From NCBI GenBank assembly GCA_023229765.1, contig JALNYO010000040.1, forward strand, positions 1 to 32,861: a stretch of 32,861 nt of DNA, read 5' to 3'. The notes under the pieces were generated by a model. That model was not told the origin of the DNA, did no database searches, and saw nothing but the letters and a program-made list of their open reading frames with translations. Made by a program: the position numbers and the translations under genes. Source of the DNA: Syntrophales bacterium (lineage in GTDB: Bacteria; Desulfobacterota; Syntrophia; Syntrophales; UBA5619). This document shows positions 24,291-32,732 of this stretch, in pieces. Positions within the stretch are counted from its first letter, which is position 1; each line of letters begins with the position of its first letter.

Positions 24291-24311
24291 GCCACCGGAA
24301 AGGCCGGTGGC
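24291..24311 (+). other. Stem-loop upstream of the DctP gene
   Basis: The arms GCCACCGG and CCGGTGGC pair around AAAGG in the 180-bp gap between the fused permease and the next TRAP system. A weaker GACAAC/GTTGTC pairing precedes it. It may be a terminator or a processing hairpin; no T-run follows. Confidence 0.45.
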
Positions 24312-24365
24312 AGGTTTACTGGAGGAGACGGAAAGTTTCCAAAACTTTACTAAGGGGGGAGTAAA

Positions 24366-25421
24366 ATGAAAGCTCGGATTATTGGAACGATGGGTGCGAT
24401 CATTATGGCATTGCTGATTTTCGGAGTGGTTTCCGCAAATGCTGCCGACAAGCCAATTGAATTGAAATTGGCGACCCACTGGCCATCGATGCACGACATG
24501 AACAATGCAATGGTCGATTTTGCCCGGCTCATCGGTTTGGAGTCCAAAGGGAAGATCAAGGTGACCTATTATCCAACGGGAATGCTTGCCACCACAGGAG
24601 AAAAATATCTGAAAGTGCGAACCGGCGTGACGGACATGTCCAATATTCACTTTCACCTTCATCCGGGAGAGTTTCCGCTCATTCAACTCTCGACGCTGCC
24701 GTTTATGTTCAATGATGGGATGGAAGCAACCTGGGTGTTGAATCAAATGTCGGACGTTTGGGCCAAAGAATTGGAGGCCAAAAATGTCAAGCTGCTCTAT
24801 GTGATTGGCGACCCTAATTTTCAAATAATGCTTCGTCAAAAAAAAGTTATAAAACCTGAAGATTTTAAAGGGCTGAGGTTAAGATGCGGAGGCTTCGCAG
24901 ACCAGGGGTTAAAAACTTGGGGCGCGATCCCCGTCAGCATGAAAGAGGCTGAACTGTACGAATCCCTGCAAAAGGGGGTCATTGATGGCGTTGTTTTCCC
25001 CGTGGGCGCAGGAAAGGCGTTTAAATTGGAAGAGGTGATAAAGTATATTTACAGAATTGAATACTTTACTTACGGCCTGGCAATGTCCATGAATCTTGAT
25101 ACATGGAAACGATTGCCCAAAGATATGCAGGATGCAGTGATGAGGGCGAGCTACCAGTCAGCCCGCGTATCCGGGTTCCAATATGAAGACACAGACGCCA
25201 AGGCCTTTCCGTATTACAAGGCCAAGAGGGTCGAGACCTACACGCCGACGGACGCTGAGTTGAAAGAGCTCAAGTCCTCCTTAGCCGGGCTAAAGGATAA
25301 AATGGTGGCGGAACTCGAGCAGAAGGGATTGCCGGGCAAGAAGACCTTGGCGCGGATGGAGGAGCTCATTCGCCAGTATAGAGCGATTGGCAATATCGAT
25401 AAATTGAAGATGACATATTAA
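24366..25421 (+). CDS. TRAP transporter solute-binding protein, DctP family
   Basis: This 351-residue protein has a signal peptide (ending VSANAADK) and DctP-family features: LKLATHWPSMHDMNNAMVDF, the substrate-arginine segment FKGLRLRCGG (about 170-180), and ESLQKGVIDGVVFP. DctP proteins bind carboxylates or sulfonates through that arginine. The matching DctQ and DctM genes follow after two strong hairpins. It is a second, separate TRAP system within the same operon as the TAXI system. Confidence 0.93.
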   Translation: MKARIIGTMGAIIMALLIFGVVSANAADKPIELKLATHWPSMHDMNNAMVDFARLIGLESKGKIKVTYYPTGMLATTGEKYLKVRTGVTDMSNIHFHLHPGEFPLIQLSTLPFMFNDGMEATWVLNQMSDVWAKELEAKNVKLLYVIGDPNFQIMLRQKKVIKPEDFKGLRLRCGGFADQGLKTWGAIPVSMKEAELYESLQKGVIDGVVFPVGAGKAFKLEEVIKYIYRIEYFTYGLAMSMNLDTWKRLPKDMQDAVMRASYQSARVSGFQYEDTDAKAFPYYKAKRVETYTPTDAELKELKSSLAGLKDKMVAELEQKGLPGKKTLARMEELIRQYRAIGNIDKLKMTY

Positions 25422-25465
25422 GGCGCCTCTCTGAACTAAGATAGGCAGAGTTTGTAAGCTTCTTT

Positions 25466-25500
25466 CGCAATTACCCCGCCCACAGGGCGGGGTAATTGCG
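25466..25500 (+). terminator. Very stable stem-loop after the DctP gene
   Basis: Perfect 16-bp arms CGCAATTACCCCGCCC (25466-25481) and GGGCGGGGTAATTGCG (25485-25500) enclose the loop ACA. No T-run follows. Position after the binding-protein gene suggests attenuation or mRNA protection. Confidence 0.7.
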
Positions 25501-25518
25501 CTCATTGTCAAAAGCTTA

Positions 25519-25563
25519 AAGGGCTTGTCCGCCTTGCAGTCGGAAAAAGGTTGACAAGCCCTT
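25519..25563 (+). other. Second stem-loop before the DctQ gene
   Basis: Perfect 11-bp arms AAGGGCTTGTC (25519-25529) and GACAAGCCCTT (25553-25563) with a 23-base loop. It ends 12 bases before the DctQ ribosome-binding site and may modulate DctQM expression. Confidence 0.5.
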
Positions 25564-25589
25564 GGAATATTTATCAGGAGGACTCCATC

Positions 25590-26099
25590 ATGCTAAAAAC
25601 CTTGCAGATATCGGCCAATGCTGTCACCGCCTTGAGCAAGTGGCTCTGGATAGGGGGTAAAGGATTTGCCTTTTTACTCATGTGCTTAGTCTTTATAGAT
25701 GTTTTTTTCAGGCGTTTAGCCTTTACGTTTGTAGGCTCCAAGGATCTCATACAAATTACCTTCTTGATAGTGTGTTTCTTCAGTTTTTCCTATGCCTGGA
25801 TCAGAGGCGATCATATCAATGTGGATATCCTTGTTGAAAAACTTCCTCCGAGATTAAAAAATATGAGCTATTTTCTCGCTTCGATGATCGGGGTGTTTCT
25901 TTTTGGATGTCTTACCTATTCCTCTTACAACCTCTTAAGCGATTCCATTCGATTTCATGCGGTCACGCCGGACCTTGGATTTCCCCATTGGCCGATGAAC
26001 CTGATCATGCTCTTGGGCTCCGGATTATTAACCTTGCAATGTGCTGTTTCTGCTATGTTCGCTCTGGGGATTATCAAAAAACCTGATTTGTATAAATAA
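25590..26099 (+). CDS. TRAP transporter small permease, DctQ family
   Basis: A 169-residue membrane protein with four hydrophobic helices (around 20-40, 55-75, 95-115 and 135-155) and the DctQ-type sequence SYAWIRGDHINVDILVEKLPPR. The ATG at 25590, with AGGAGGA upstream, is chosen over longer extensions, which would run into the preceding hairpin. It partners with DctM, whose gene starts 11 bp downstream. Confidence 0.9.
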   Translation: MLKTLQISANAVTALSKWLWIGGKGFAFLLMCLVFIDVFFRRLAFTFVGSKDLIQITFLIVCFFSFSYAWIRGDHINVDILVEKLPPRLKNMSYFLASMIGVFLFGCLTYSSYNLLSDSIRFHAVTPDLGFPHWPMNLIMLLGSGLLTLQCAVSAMFALGIIKKPDLYK

Positions 26100-26110
26100 G
26101 GGGGAGTGTC

Positions 26111-27409
26111 ATGAGTCCTTTCTTGGGAATATTAGGCTTTGCTGTGTTGTTCTTGTTGCTGTTTCTGGGCGTGCCTATAGCCTTTGGCATTTGCCTAGTG
26201 GGCTTGGCGGGTTTTGCATTATTGGCGACCCTGGGACAAAGCGTATCAGGGCTGGGAATAACTGCCTTCATCAGCACCGGACAACAGTTGGTTTTGACGT
26301 GTATCCCCCTTTTCATCATGATGGGCCAGTTCGCTTTTCAATCAGGGGTGACGAAGGATTCCTATGAGATGGTCCATAAATGGGTTGGACACTTGCCGGG
26401 CGGACTGTTGATTGCCACAATTTTCGCCGCTGCGGCGATCGGGGCGGTTACGGGCTCGAGCGTGGCGGCCGTATCCACTTTGTGCATTATCGCACTGCCT
26501 GAACTGAATCGTTATGATTATAGCAAGGCCCTGAGTTGCGGCGCCATCGCTTCCGCGGGGACTATTGGCATTATGATCCCCCCCAGCATCCCGATGGTGC
26601 TCTATGGAGTCATGACCGAGCAATCGATCGGGAAACTGTTCATCGGGGGAATCATCCCGGGCATTATCACGGCCTTCCTTTTCAGCGCCCTGGTCTATAT
26701 CAAGGCGAAGCTGAATCCGGCGGTCGCTCCTCGCGGTCCGCGCTATCCCTGGGGGGAGAGGTTTAAGTCCTTATCGAAAGTCTGGGGGATCCTCTCGCTG
26801 TTTATCCTGGTCATCGGCGGGATGTTTGCAGGCTGGTTCACGCCGACCGAGGGCGGGGGGATAGGGGCCTGCGGCGCCTTTTTGCTGCTTGCTTTAAAAA
26901 GAAAAATGACCTGGAAAATATTGTCAAATACCTTGGGGGAGTCGATTCAACTGACGGCGATGATCGTCATGATCCTTATCGGTTCAACACTTTTTGCCAA
27001 TTTTATGGCGATCACGGGCCTCTCCAGTGCTTTCACGGAGTGGATGTTGTCTCTGGGACTCAGCAGGTATTGGATTCTTTTAATTATAGCGGTGATCTAC
27101 CTTTTCCTCGGGTGCTTGATGGATGTTATTGGGATGATCGTCCTCACCGTCCCGCTGTTCTATCCATTGCTTGTGAAGCTCGGATTCGATCCGATTTGGT
27201 TTGGGATTTTCTTGACCTTGATGATACAAGTCAGCCTGATCACGCCTCCTGTGGGCACCAACGTCATTATCATGACAAGATTGTCGGGCCTGCCGCAGGG
27301 GCAGATATTCGGCTCGGTGGGTTGGTATTTCTTTCTCTTGCTCGTTTTTGCCGTGATTCTCACCGTTTTCCCCAGTCTGGCAACGTGGCTTCCCAGCATC
27401 ATGTCATAG
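26111..27409 (+). CDS. TRAP transporter large permease, DctM family
   Basis: This 432-residue protein has about twelve transmembrane helices and DctM motifs: AAAIGAVTGSSVAAVSTLC, GAIASAGTIGIMIPPSIPMVLYG and QVSLITPPVGTNVII. It forms the ion-coupled channel with DctQ for the ligand bound by the DctP protein. Gene spacing is tight, and the ribosome-binding site is GGGGGAG. The downstream UroD-like and corrinoid-activator genes tie the imported compound to methyl transfer. Confidence 0.94.
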   Translation: MSPFLGILGFAVLFLLLFLGVPIAFGICLVGLAGFALLATLGQSVSGLGITAFISTGQQLVLTCIPLFIMMGQFAFQSGVTKDSYEMVHKWVGHLPGGLLIATIFAAAAIGAVTGSSVAAVSTLCIIALPELNRYDYSKALSCGAIASAGTIGIMIPPSIPMVLYGVMTEQSIGKLFIGGIIPGIITAFLFSALVYIKAKLNPAVAPRGPRYPWGERFKSLSKVWGILSLFILVIGGMFAGWFTPTEGGGIGACGAFLLLALKRKMTWKILSNTLGESIQLTAMIVMILIGSTLFANFMAITGLSSAFTEWMLSLGLSRYWILLIIAVIYLFLGCLMDVIGMIVLTVPLFYPLLVKLGFDPIWFGIFLTLMIQVSLITPPVGTNVIIMTRLSGLPQGQIFGSVGWYFFLLLVFAVILTVFPSLATWLPSIMS

Positions 27410-27467
27410 TGGCAAGGGGGGATAGGGTAAAGATTATAGTGCGATGGCCCCCGGGATTGGGAGATAG

Positions 27468-28334
27468 ATGACCGAAAAAATTGAAATCGTAAAAGCGGCG
27501 CTTGACCGCTCTAAGGCCGACAGATTGCCTAAGGGGGAATTTTTCATCAATCGGGAATTCCTCAATCGGCATTTTCCGGCCGGGCGCGGCGGTTATGTCG
27601 GGCAGCTAAAAATCGCTTGCAAATCACTTGATCTCGATCTAATAGGCGTCGAAATTCCCGCTGCCTCGCCAGACGACTTTATGGCGAAAAATGCATACGG
27701 GGAATTAAACGAATTCTTTACCGTGGCGCTTTTGGACGGGCCTTTCAATGCCATGATAAAGCAGCGGGGCTTTGAAGAAGCGATGATGGGCTTGAAAACA
27801 TATCCGTCATCCTATGCCGAGCTCAGCGCAAGGTTATTCGAAGAGCTGAAAGATTCGCTGCCTCTTTTTATCAGGGATTCATTTAAGGGTGTCGCCTTGT
27901 TGGACGATGTCGCGGGAAATCGGGGCTTGATGATGTCACCGACCGATTTTGAAGATTTGATTTGCCCGTTTTATGAAAGCGCCGTGAGCCTGATCAAGCA
28001 GAGCGGACTCTATGCCTTTTTTCATTCGGACGGGAATATCCTGAGTATTTTAAAACACATTATTGATGCCGGATTCGACTGTTTTCAGTGTGTCGATGCC
28101 CAGGCAGGAATGGATTTGCACACGCTGCGAGACAGCTACGGGGAAAGGATAACTTTTATGGGACATATAGATCTTTTTGCCTGGGACGAGCACAGAATTG
28201 AACTTGAAATCGGCAAAGTCCGAAAAGAATTTGCCGGCGGGGGAATAATCCTGGGTTCTTCCGGCGGCTTGTCGTCCTCGCTGCCCTTGAGTAGAATAAG
28301 GGCATTGTATCAAATGCGGGAAACCATGGCTTGA
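27468..28334 (+). CDS. UroD-like protein, short form
   Basis: This 288-residue protein has the C-terminal barrel pattern of the UroD/methyltransferase family: DDVAGNRGLMMSP (146-158), FFHSDGNILSIL (185-196), GFDCFQCVDAQAGMDL and ERITFMGHIDL. It is about 80 residues shorter than methyltransferases 1 and 2 and is only distantly related to them. The H-x-H becomes H186-S-D188, and the distal APSC cysteine is absent (GSSGGLSSS instead). It may therefore use a different metal site or act on a different methyl donor. Its gene abuts the corrinoid activator gene, supporting a corrinoid-linked role. Specific reaction unknown. Confidence 0.8.
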   Translation: MTEKIEIVKAALDRSKADRLPKGEFFINREFLNRHFPAGRGGYVGQLKIACKSLDLDLIGVEIPAASPDDFMAKNAYGELNEFFTVALLDGPFNAMIKQRGFEEAMMGLKTYPSSYAELSARLFEELKDSLPLFIRDSFKGVALLDDVAGNRGLMMSPTDFEDLICPFYESAVSLIKQSGLYAFFHSDGNILSILKHIIDAGFDCFQCVDAQAGMDLHTLRDSYGERITFMGHIDLFAWDEHRIELEIGKVRKEFAGGGIILGSSGGLSSSLPLSRIRALYQMRETMA

Positions 28335-28350
28335 GGAGCGCATAGAAATA

Positions 28351-30324
28351 ATGAACAAACTTTATACCGTCCTTTTTTTGACTTCCGACCAACCCTCAAA
28401 TGCATCTCCAAAGACTTCTAAACTTGAAATTTCCGGCAAGGCCAATGTTCGGGCGCTTTCTTGCGGGGGAAAGGAGATATGTTCCTGTAAATGCGGAAGG
28501 GAGACTTCAATTCTTGAAGCCTCCCGGCGGGCGGATGTTATGGCGCCCTCTCCCTGCGGGGGAAAGGGTGTATGCGGTAAATGCAGGGTTAGGGCCGAAG
28601 GGCCATTATCCCCCCTGACCGTCAAAGAAAAGAGCATACTTTCCCCACAGGACATCCGGGATGGTTTCAGGTTGGCCTGCCAGGCTTTTATAAGGGGAGA
28701 TGTCAGGGTTTTTGTGAGCTCGGCGGGATCGGAACAAGATGTCAAAATTCTTACCGGAACGAAACATAAGGGGATGGCTTTCTCTCCCCGTCTTAGAAAG
28801 GTAAAAGTAGCGTATTCCCCTTCATTTTTTAAAAATTATCCTTCGCTGATCGAAGGCGCATTATCTCCTTTTCCCCAAAAGATCAGAGCGAACGTTCCCC
28901 TTAGGATAATCGCGCTGCTGCAGCAATTTCTGAAATTTGAAAAACCGGGCGAGTTTTATCTTACCTACACCATTTCCGAGGCAACGATTGCCAACGTTGA
29001 AAAAGGAGACACGGAAACTGGCCTATTTGGCATGGCGCTCGATATCGGGACGACGACATTGGTAAGTTATTTGGTCAACATGACGAATGGAAAGATCGAA
29101 GCCATATCTTCCGATATTAATCCCCAAATCGCCTATGGTGGAGATGTATTATCCAGGATTTCCTACTGTAAATCGCAACCCAACGGAACACAAAAGTTAC
29201 GGGATGTTCTGATTGAATCCATCAATAAACTAATCAATGATTTAACGCAGCGTGCCAACATCTCCCCTGAGGATATCTGTGAGGTCGCTGTTGCCGGAAA
29301 TCCCACCATGATTCACCTTTTTATGGGAATCGATCCCTCCTCCATTGCGGTGTCGCCGTTTACCCCTGTCTTCAGGGAACCTGTGGCGGTTTTGCCCGGG
29401 GAGATGGGGATAGTTCTCGGCCCGGGTGCAATGATCTATTCTTTGCCGCAGATATCGGGCTATATTGGCGCAGATACGTTGGCCGGGTTGTTGGTCACCC
29501 CCCTTATGGAGAGAAAGGGGATCAATCTTCTTATTGACATAGGGACAAATGCGGAGATCGTCATAAGCAATGGCGAGCTGATTCTGGCCTGTGCGGCAGC
29601 CGCGGGGCCGGCGCTCGAAGGGTATAACATTTCCAGTGGGATGAAGGCCTCAGTGGGGGCCATTGAAAGAGTCGCGATTGACGAGGACATCCGGTTGAAG
29701 ACGATAGGGGAGGGTAACCCATTGGGTCTGTGCGGCTCCGGACTTATCGACTTGATCGCTGAGCTTCTGAGGCAGGGGGTGGTCGATTCCTCGGGCAGGA
29801 TTCTTGCCGGAAAGCAGATAGGCAGGCGTCTTTCTAAAAAAATAACGGATCGCATCGTTGAAGCTAAAGGTGGAAACAAGTTTCTGATTGCGGAAGGGGG
29901 GCAAAATGGGGTCTGGCTGCTGCAAAAGGACGTCAGAGAAGTTCAACTCGCCAAAGCCGCCATCAGGGCGGGAATCGAGGTATTGCTGAAGAAACTGAGG
30001 ATTAGTTCAAATCAGATCCAAAATGTCTATTTGGCCGGGGCCTTTGGCAATTATTTAAACATCGGCAACGCGCAATTTATGGGCATGCTTCCGGAAGATA
30101 TCCCTATTGAAAGAATAAGGATGGTTGGCAACACCTCTGTGGCCGGAGCCATGGCATATCTATTGTCGCAAAGGATGAGAACGAAAGCCCAAATTATTGC
30201 CGAGCGGGTCAGCCATATCGAACTTTCTGCAGATAAAGGCTTTACAGAGGAATTTATTTATCAGATGTCATTTGCGGCAGGAGAAGAGACAGAAAGGAAA
30301 ATGGCAATTAAAAAAGCTGTATAG
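28351..30324 (+). CDS. RACo-type corrinoid reductive activator (2Fe-2S, ASKHA domain)
   Basis: This 657-residue protein combines an N-terminal 2Fe-2S ferredoxin-like domain with a C-terminal ASKHA ATPase domain, as in RACo and RamA-related activators that reduce inactive Co(II) corrinoid proteins. Cluster ligands are C69, C75, C78 and C110 (SPCGGKGVCGKC, then GFRLAC). The ATPase phosphate loop is ALDIGTTTL (about 230-238). The N-terminus also carries a second, imperfect ligand loop about 31 residues earlier (C38, C44, C46, C48), apparently a partial duplication. The intact corrinoid protein at 5697-6347 is the likely client. The ATG is preceded by GAGGAG. Confidence 0.92.
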   Translation: MNKLYTVLFLTSDQPSNASPKTSKLEISGKANVRALSCGGKEICSCKCGRETSILEASRRADVMAPSPCGGKGVCGKCRVRAEGPLSPLTVKEKSILSPQDIRDGFRLACQAFIRGDVRVFVSSAGSEQDVKILTGTKHKGMAFSPRLRKVKVAYSPSFFKNYPSLIEGALSPFPQKIRANVPLRIIALLQQFLKFEKPGEFYLTYTISEATIANVEKGDTETGLFGMALDIGTTTLVSYLVNMTNGKIEAISSDINPQIAYGGDVLSRISYCKSQPNGTQKLRDVLIESINKLINDLTQRANISPEDICEVAVAGNPTMIHLFMGIDPSSIAVSPFTPVFREPVAVLPGEMGIVLGPGAMIYSLPQISGYIGADTLAGLLVTPLMERKGINLLIDIGTNAEIVISNGELILACAAAAGPALEGYNISSGMKASVGAIERVAIDEDIRLKTIGEGNPLGLCGSGLIDLIAELLRQGVVDSSGRILAGKQIGRRLSKKITDRIVEAKGGNKFLIAEGGQNGVWLLQKDVREVQLAKAAIRAGIEVLLKKLRISSNQIQNVYLAGAFGNYLNIGNAQFMGMLPEDIPIERIRMVGNTSVAGAMAYLLSQRMRTKAQIIAERVSHIELSADKGFTEEFIYQMSFAAGEETERKMAIKKAV

Positions 30325-30338
30325 AAGAGAGGTTATTT

Positions 30339-31205
30339 ATGACGCCGTTGATTTACAGCATTGCTTTTTTGATTACGTTTTTAGCGACGACCGCCCTGAC
30401 CATCGGGGGGACAGGGGCCGCCCTTGTTCTCATTCCGATGTTCGACTGGTTGGGCGTGCCCCTCCGCGAAGCCATGGCTACGGCCCTTTTATTGAACGTG
30501 TTTGCAATGGTCATCGCCTCCGTCGCCTTCATTAAAAAGGGGCTGGTCGTTTTCAAGCTGGCGGTCCCGATGCTGCTCATCGGCTCAATTATGAGCCCCC
30601 TGGGGGCCAAGGCGAACCAATTCCTTCCCATTCCCGTACTTAAATGGTTATTTGTGGCGTTTCTTGTCTTTGCCTCGGCAAAGGTCCTTTTTTTTGGCAA
30701 ATCGGCGCCCCGGGATGTTTCTCAGACCTCGTTGAAAAAAATGATAGCCTGGGGATGCGCCATCGGTGCTTTTGCCGGATTTATTGGAGGGTTGATTGGC
30801 GTCGGCGGGGGGAATATCATTGTCCCGCTCCTGATCGGGTTGGGCTTCGACCCGAAAAAGGCGTCGGCTACAACCAGCTTTATTGTCATTTTCACTTCCT
30901 TCTTTGGCTTTCTGGGTTTTGCAACTCTGGGGAACGTCAACTGGATGCTGTTAGGCATAACACTGGCAGCCTGCATCGGAGCGACCATTCTGGGCGCCTA
31001 TCTGATGACGTCCCGATTAAATCAATCGCAGGTTAATAGCGTGATCGGCTGGGTTTTGTTTGTGGCGGCTGTCAAAATGATCCACAGTCTGTTGAAGTCG
31101 AGTATGGGGTTGGAATTGATTATGGCGGTGCTGGTTGCCTTATCCCTCGGGTTTTGGCTTGCAGGTCGCTGGATTCGCAAAAGCAAAAACTCAAAAGCGG
31201 TTTAA
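30339..31205 (+). CDS. TauE/SafE-family membrane exporter (intact)
   Basis: This 288-residue protein has about eight hydrophobic helices and the family's repeated glycine-rich motif: FLATTALTIGGTGAALVLIP in the first half and FIGGLIGVGGGNIIVPLLIGLGFDPKKA in the second. TauE/SafE proteins export sulfite, sulfoacetate or related anions. It is homologous to the frameshifted gene at 4906-5642 and gives the template showing where that gene breaks. It is the last gene of the TRAP/RACo operon, and its stop codon overlaps the end of the convergent cytochrome gene. Confidence 0.92.
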   Translation: MTPLIYSIAFLITFLATTALTIGGTGAALVLIPMFDWLGVPLREAMATALLLNVFAMVIASVAFIKKGLVVFKLAVPMLLIGSIMSPLGAKANQFLPIPVLKWLFVAFLVFASAKVLFFGKSAPRDVSQTSLKKMIAWGCAIGAFAGFIGGLIGVGGGNIIVPLLIGLGFDPKKASATTSFIVIFTSFFGFLGFATLGNVNWMLLGITLAACIGATILGAYLMTSRLNQSQVNSVIGWVLFVAAVKMIHSLLKSSMGLELIMAVLVALSLGFWLAGRWIRKSKNSKAV

Positions 31206-32596
31206 CGATCCCAATTAAAACGAATCATTTGCGAAACATGCGGAATCTTGAAGATTCCCATCGGATTTTCGCTCTTTCCATCGTGGGAGCCGTGGCACTG
31301 CCCGCAGAGTTCGTTGCTTGCTTTTGCCGTCAGATACTTGGGCGCGATGATCTTCGTCTTGTCGGATGTCTTCGCGTGCTCCGAACCCGGTCCGTGGCAA
31401 CTCTCGCAGGTTATATTCAGATCTTTGTAGTCCCAGGAAGTGACCACGGCTTTGAACCCGGGGAAGTCCTTGGTTTCGATCGTAAGACCGGTGGCGTGGC
31501 ACGCGGCACAGTTGCGAGCGAGGGTGTTATTGGGCATGGCCCAGTCTTTCGGGGACTTCTGCCAGAACATCGGGGCGCCGACCTCGCCTTTGGCCAATAC
31601 AGCCGACCCCTCGGGGGTGCCGTCCTGCATGATGTAAACCGGCATGAAGGCGATATAATCCTGTTTCTGCCCTTCCCGGGAGACGTTGTTCTCTTTCATC
31701 CATTTTGCAATATATGGCGCGTCCTGAATCCTTGCCATGTAGCGCTGCTTACCCTCACCGAAATTGGGGTGGCGATCGGGAAGTTTGTGATTCTGGTCGG
31801 TGTAACCCTTCCCCCAGTTGCCCTCGCCGCCGATCGTGGCGGCAACCGGAATCCAGACGGCGTCAGCCGGCTTATCCGTACAATTCAGATCATTTTCGGT
31901 CAGAGAGGCGCCGTCTTTCTGCTCAGGATAGAACTTAAAGAGATACTGGCGATTGGGTTCGCTGCCTTTCGTGCACAAAGTAACATTGACCATGCCCTTG
32001 CCGTCCAGAGGGTCCTGCGACATGAGCAGTTTGCCCTTGGGATCCCGGGGGAGGTATTTGCCGTCCGGCTCCGGCCACTTGTTTTTGTAAACCATGTGGC
32101 TCGTCCCTTCGGTGACGAAGCGCGAGTGCGCCGCCGCATTCGGGGTGCCGTCGAGCGCCTTGAACATATTGGCGTCGTGACACCCGGTGCAGCGCTTCAT
32201 TCCGACATAGGCGGCAGTTGCCACTGGACGTCCCGAGAGGGTTACCTGCACACCGGCGACGTTGGTGCCGCCCTTTACGGGAATGGCCTTCAGAGTTTCG
32301 CCGTCTAAGTAAGCCGCGGAAGGCGTTTTCACATAAAGATACGCCGAACCGGGATTGATGCCGGTAAGCTTGAATGACCCGTTTGCCGCCGTGGTTGCCT
32401 TCGTCTTCTGCCCCTCCACGGTCACGATAGCGCCCTTCACGCCGGCGCCCTTGACATCTTTCACCGTTCCCGAGATCGAGGCAAGCCCGGCGGCTTGAGC
32501 CGATATCGTCGGCAATGTACCGCCTATGATAACAGCGCCTGCCAAAACCAACGTCATGAAACCAAATAAAGTTTCCTTCCTAAAAACCTTCCGCAT
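31202..32596 (-). CDS. Tetraheme c-type cytochrome with N-terminal carboxypeptidase-regulatory-like domain
   Basis: This 464-residue exported protein has a signal peptide (about 1-36, ending ISAQAAG) and a beta-sandwich carboxypeptidase-regulatory/CnaB-like domain (about 40-120, SISGTVKDVKG). Four CxxCH heme sites follow: CTGCH 136-140, CAACH 363-367, CESCH 397-401 and CGQCH 431-435. A cytochrome 554/NrfA-related periplasmic or surface electron carrier is likely. It ends only 29 residues after the last heme motif. The stop codon overlaps that of the TauE/SafE gene by 3 bases on the opposite strand. The ribosome-binding site AAGGAGG precedes the ATG. Its link to the methyl/sulfur genes is only by position. 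Confidence 0.9.
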   Translation of the reverse strand: MRKVFRKETLFGFMTLVLAGAVIIGGTLPTISAQAAGLASISGTVKDVKGAGVKGAIVTVEGQKTKATTAANGSFKLTGINPGSAYLYVKTPSAAYLDGETLKAIPVKGGTNVAGVQVTLSGRPVATAAYVGMKRCTGCHDANMFKALDGTPNAAAHSRFVTEGTSHMVYKNKWPEPDGKYLPRDPKGKLLMSQDPLDGKGMVNVTLCTKGSEPNRQYLFKFYPEQKDGASLTENDLNCTDKPADAVWIPVAATIGGEGNWGKGYTDQNHKLPDRHPNFGEGKQRYMARIQDAPYIAKWMKENNVSREGQKQDYIAFMPVYIMQDGTPEGSAVLAKGEVGAPMFWQKSPKDWAMPNNTLARNCAACHATGLTIETKDFPGFKAVVTSWDYKDLNITCESCHGPGSEHAKTSDKTKIIAPKYLTAKASNELCGQCHGSHDGKSENPMGIFKIPHVSQMIRFNWDR

Positions 32597-32656
32597 GTGA
32601 GCCTCCTTAGTTTGATGTGGCTGGCCAGCAGCAAAATGAATGCTCTGGCCGTCTAT

Positions 32657-32712
32657 ATGAAAATGCGACTAAATGCCGGATAAGGCGACTTGTTATAGTT
32701 TCGCATTTTCAT
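32657..32712. other. 12-bp inverted repeat between the cytochrome and two-CW genes
   Basis: The arms ATGAAAATGCGA (32657-32668) and TCGCATTTTCAT (32701-32712) are perfect complements with a 32-base spacer that has its own small GCC/GGC pairing. It could terminate the minus-strand two-CW gene or bind a regulator upstream of the cytochrome gene. Confidence 0.5.
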
Positions 32713-32732
32713 CTCTCGTTCTGCCTGTCCCG

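Noticed and set aside
31154..32308. Long plus-strand open frame of 384 codons opposite the cytochrome gene
   Set aside because: It is antisense to a clear tetraheme cytochrome with a signal peptide and CxxCH motifs; its own translation shows no recognisable domain.
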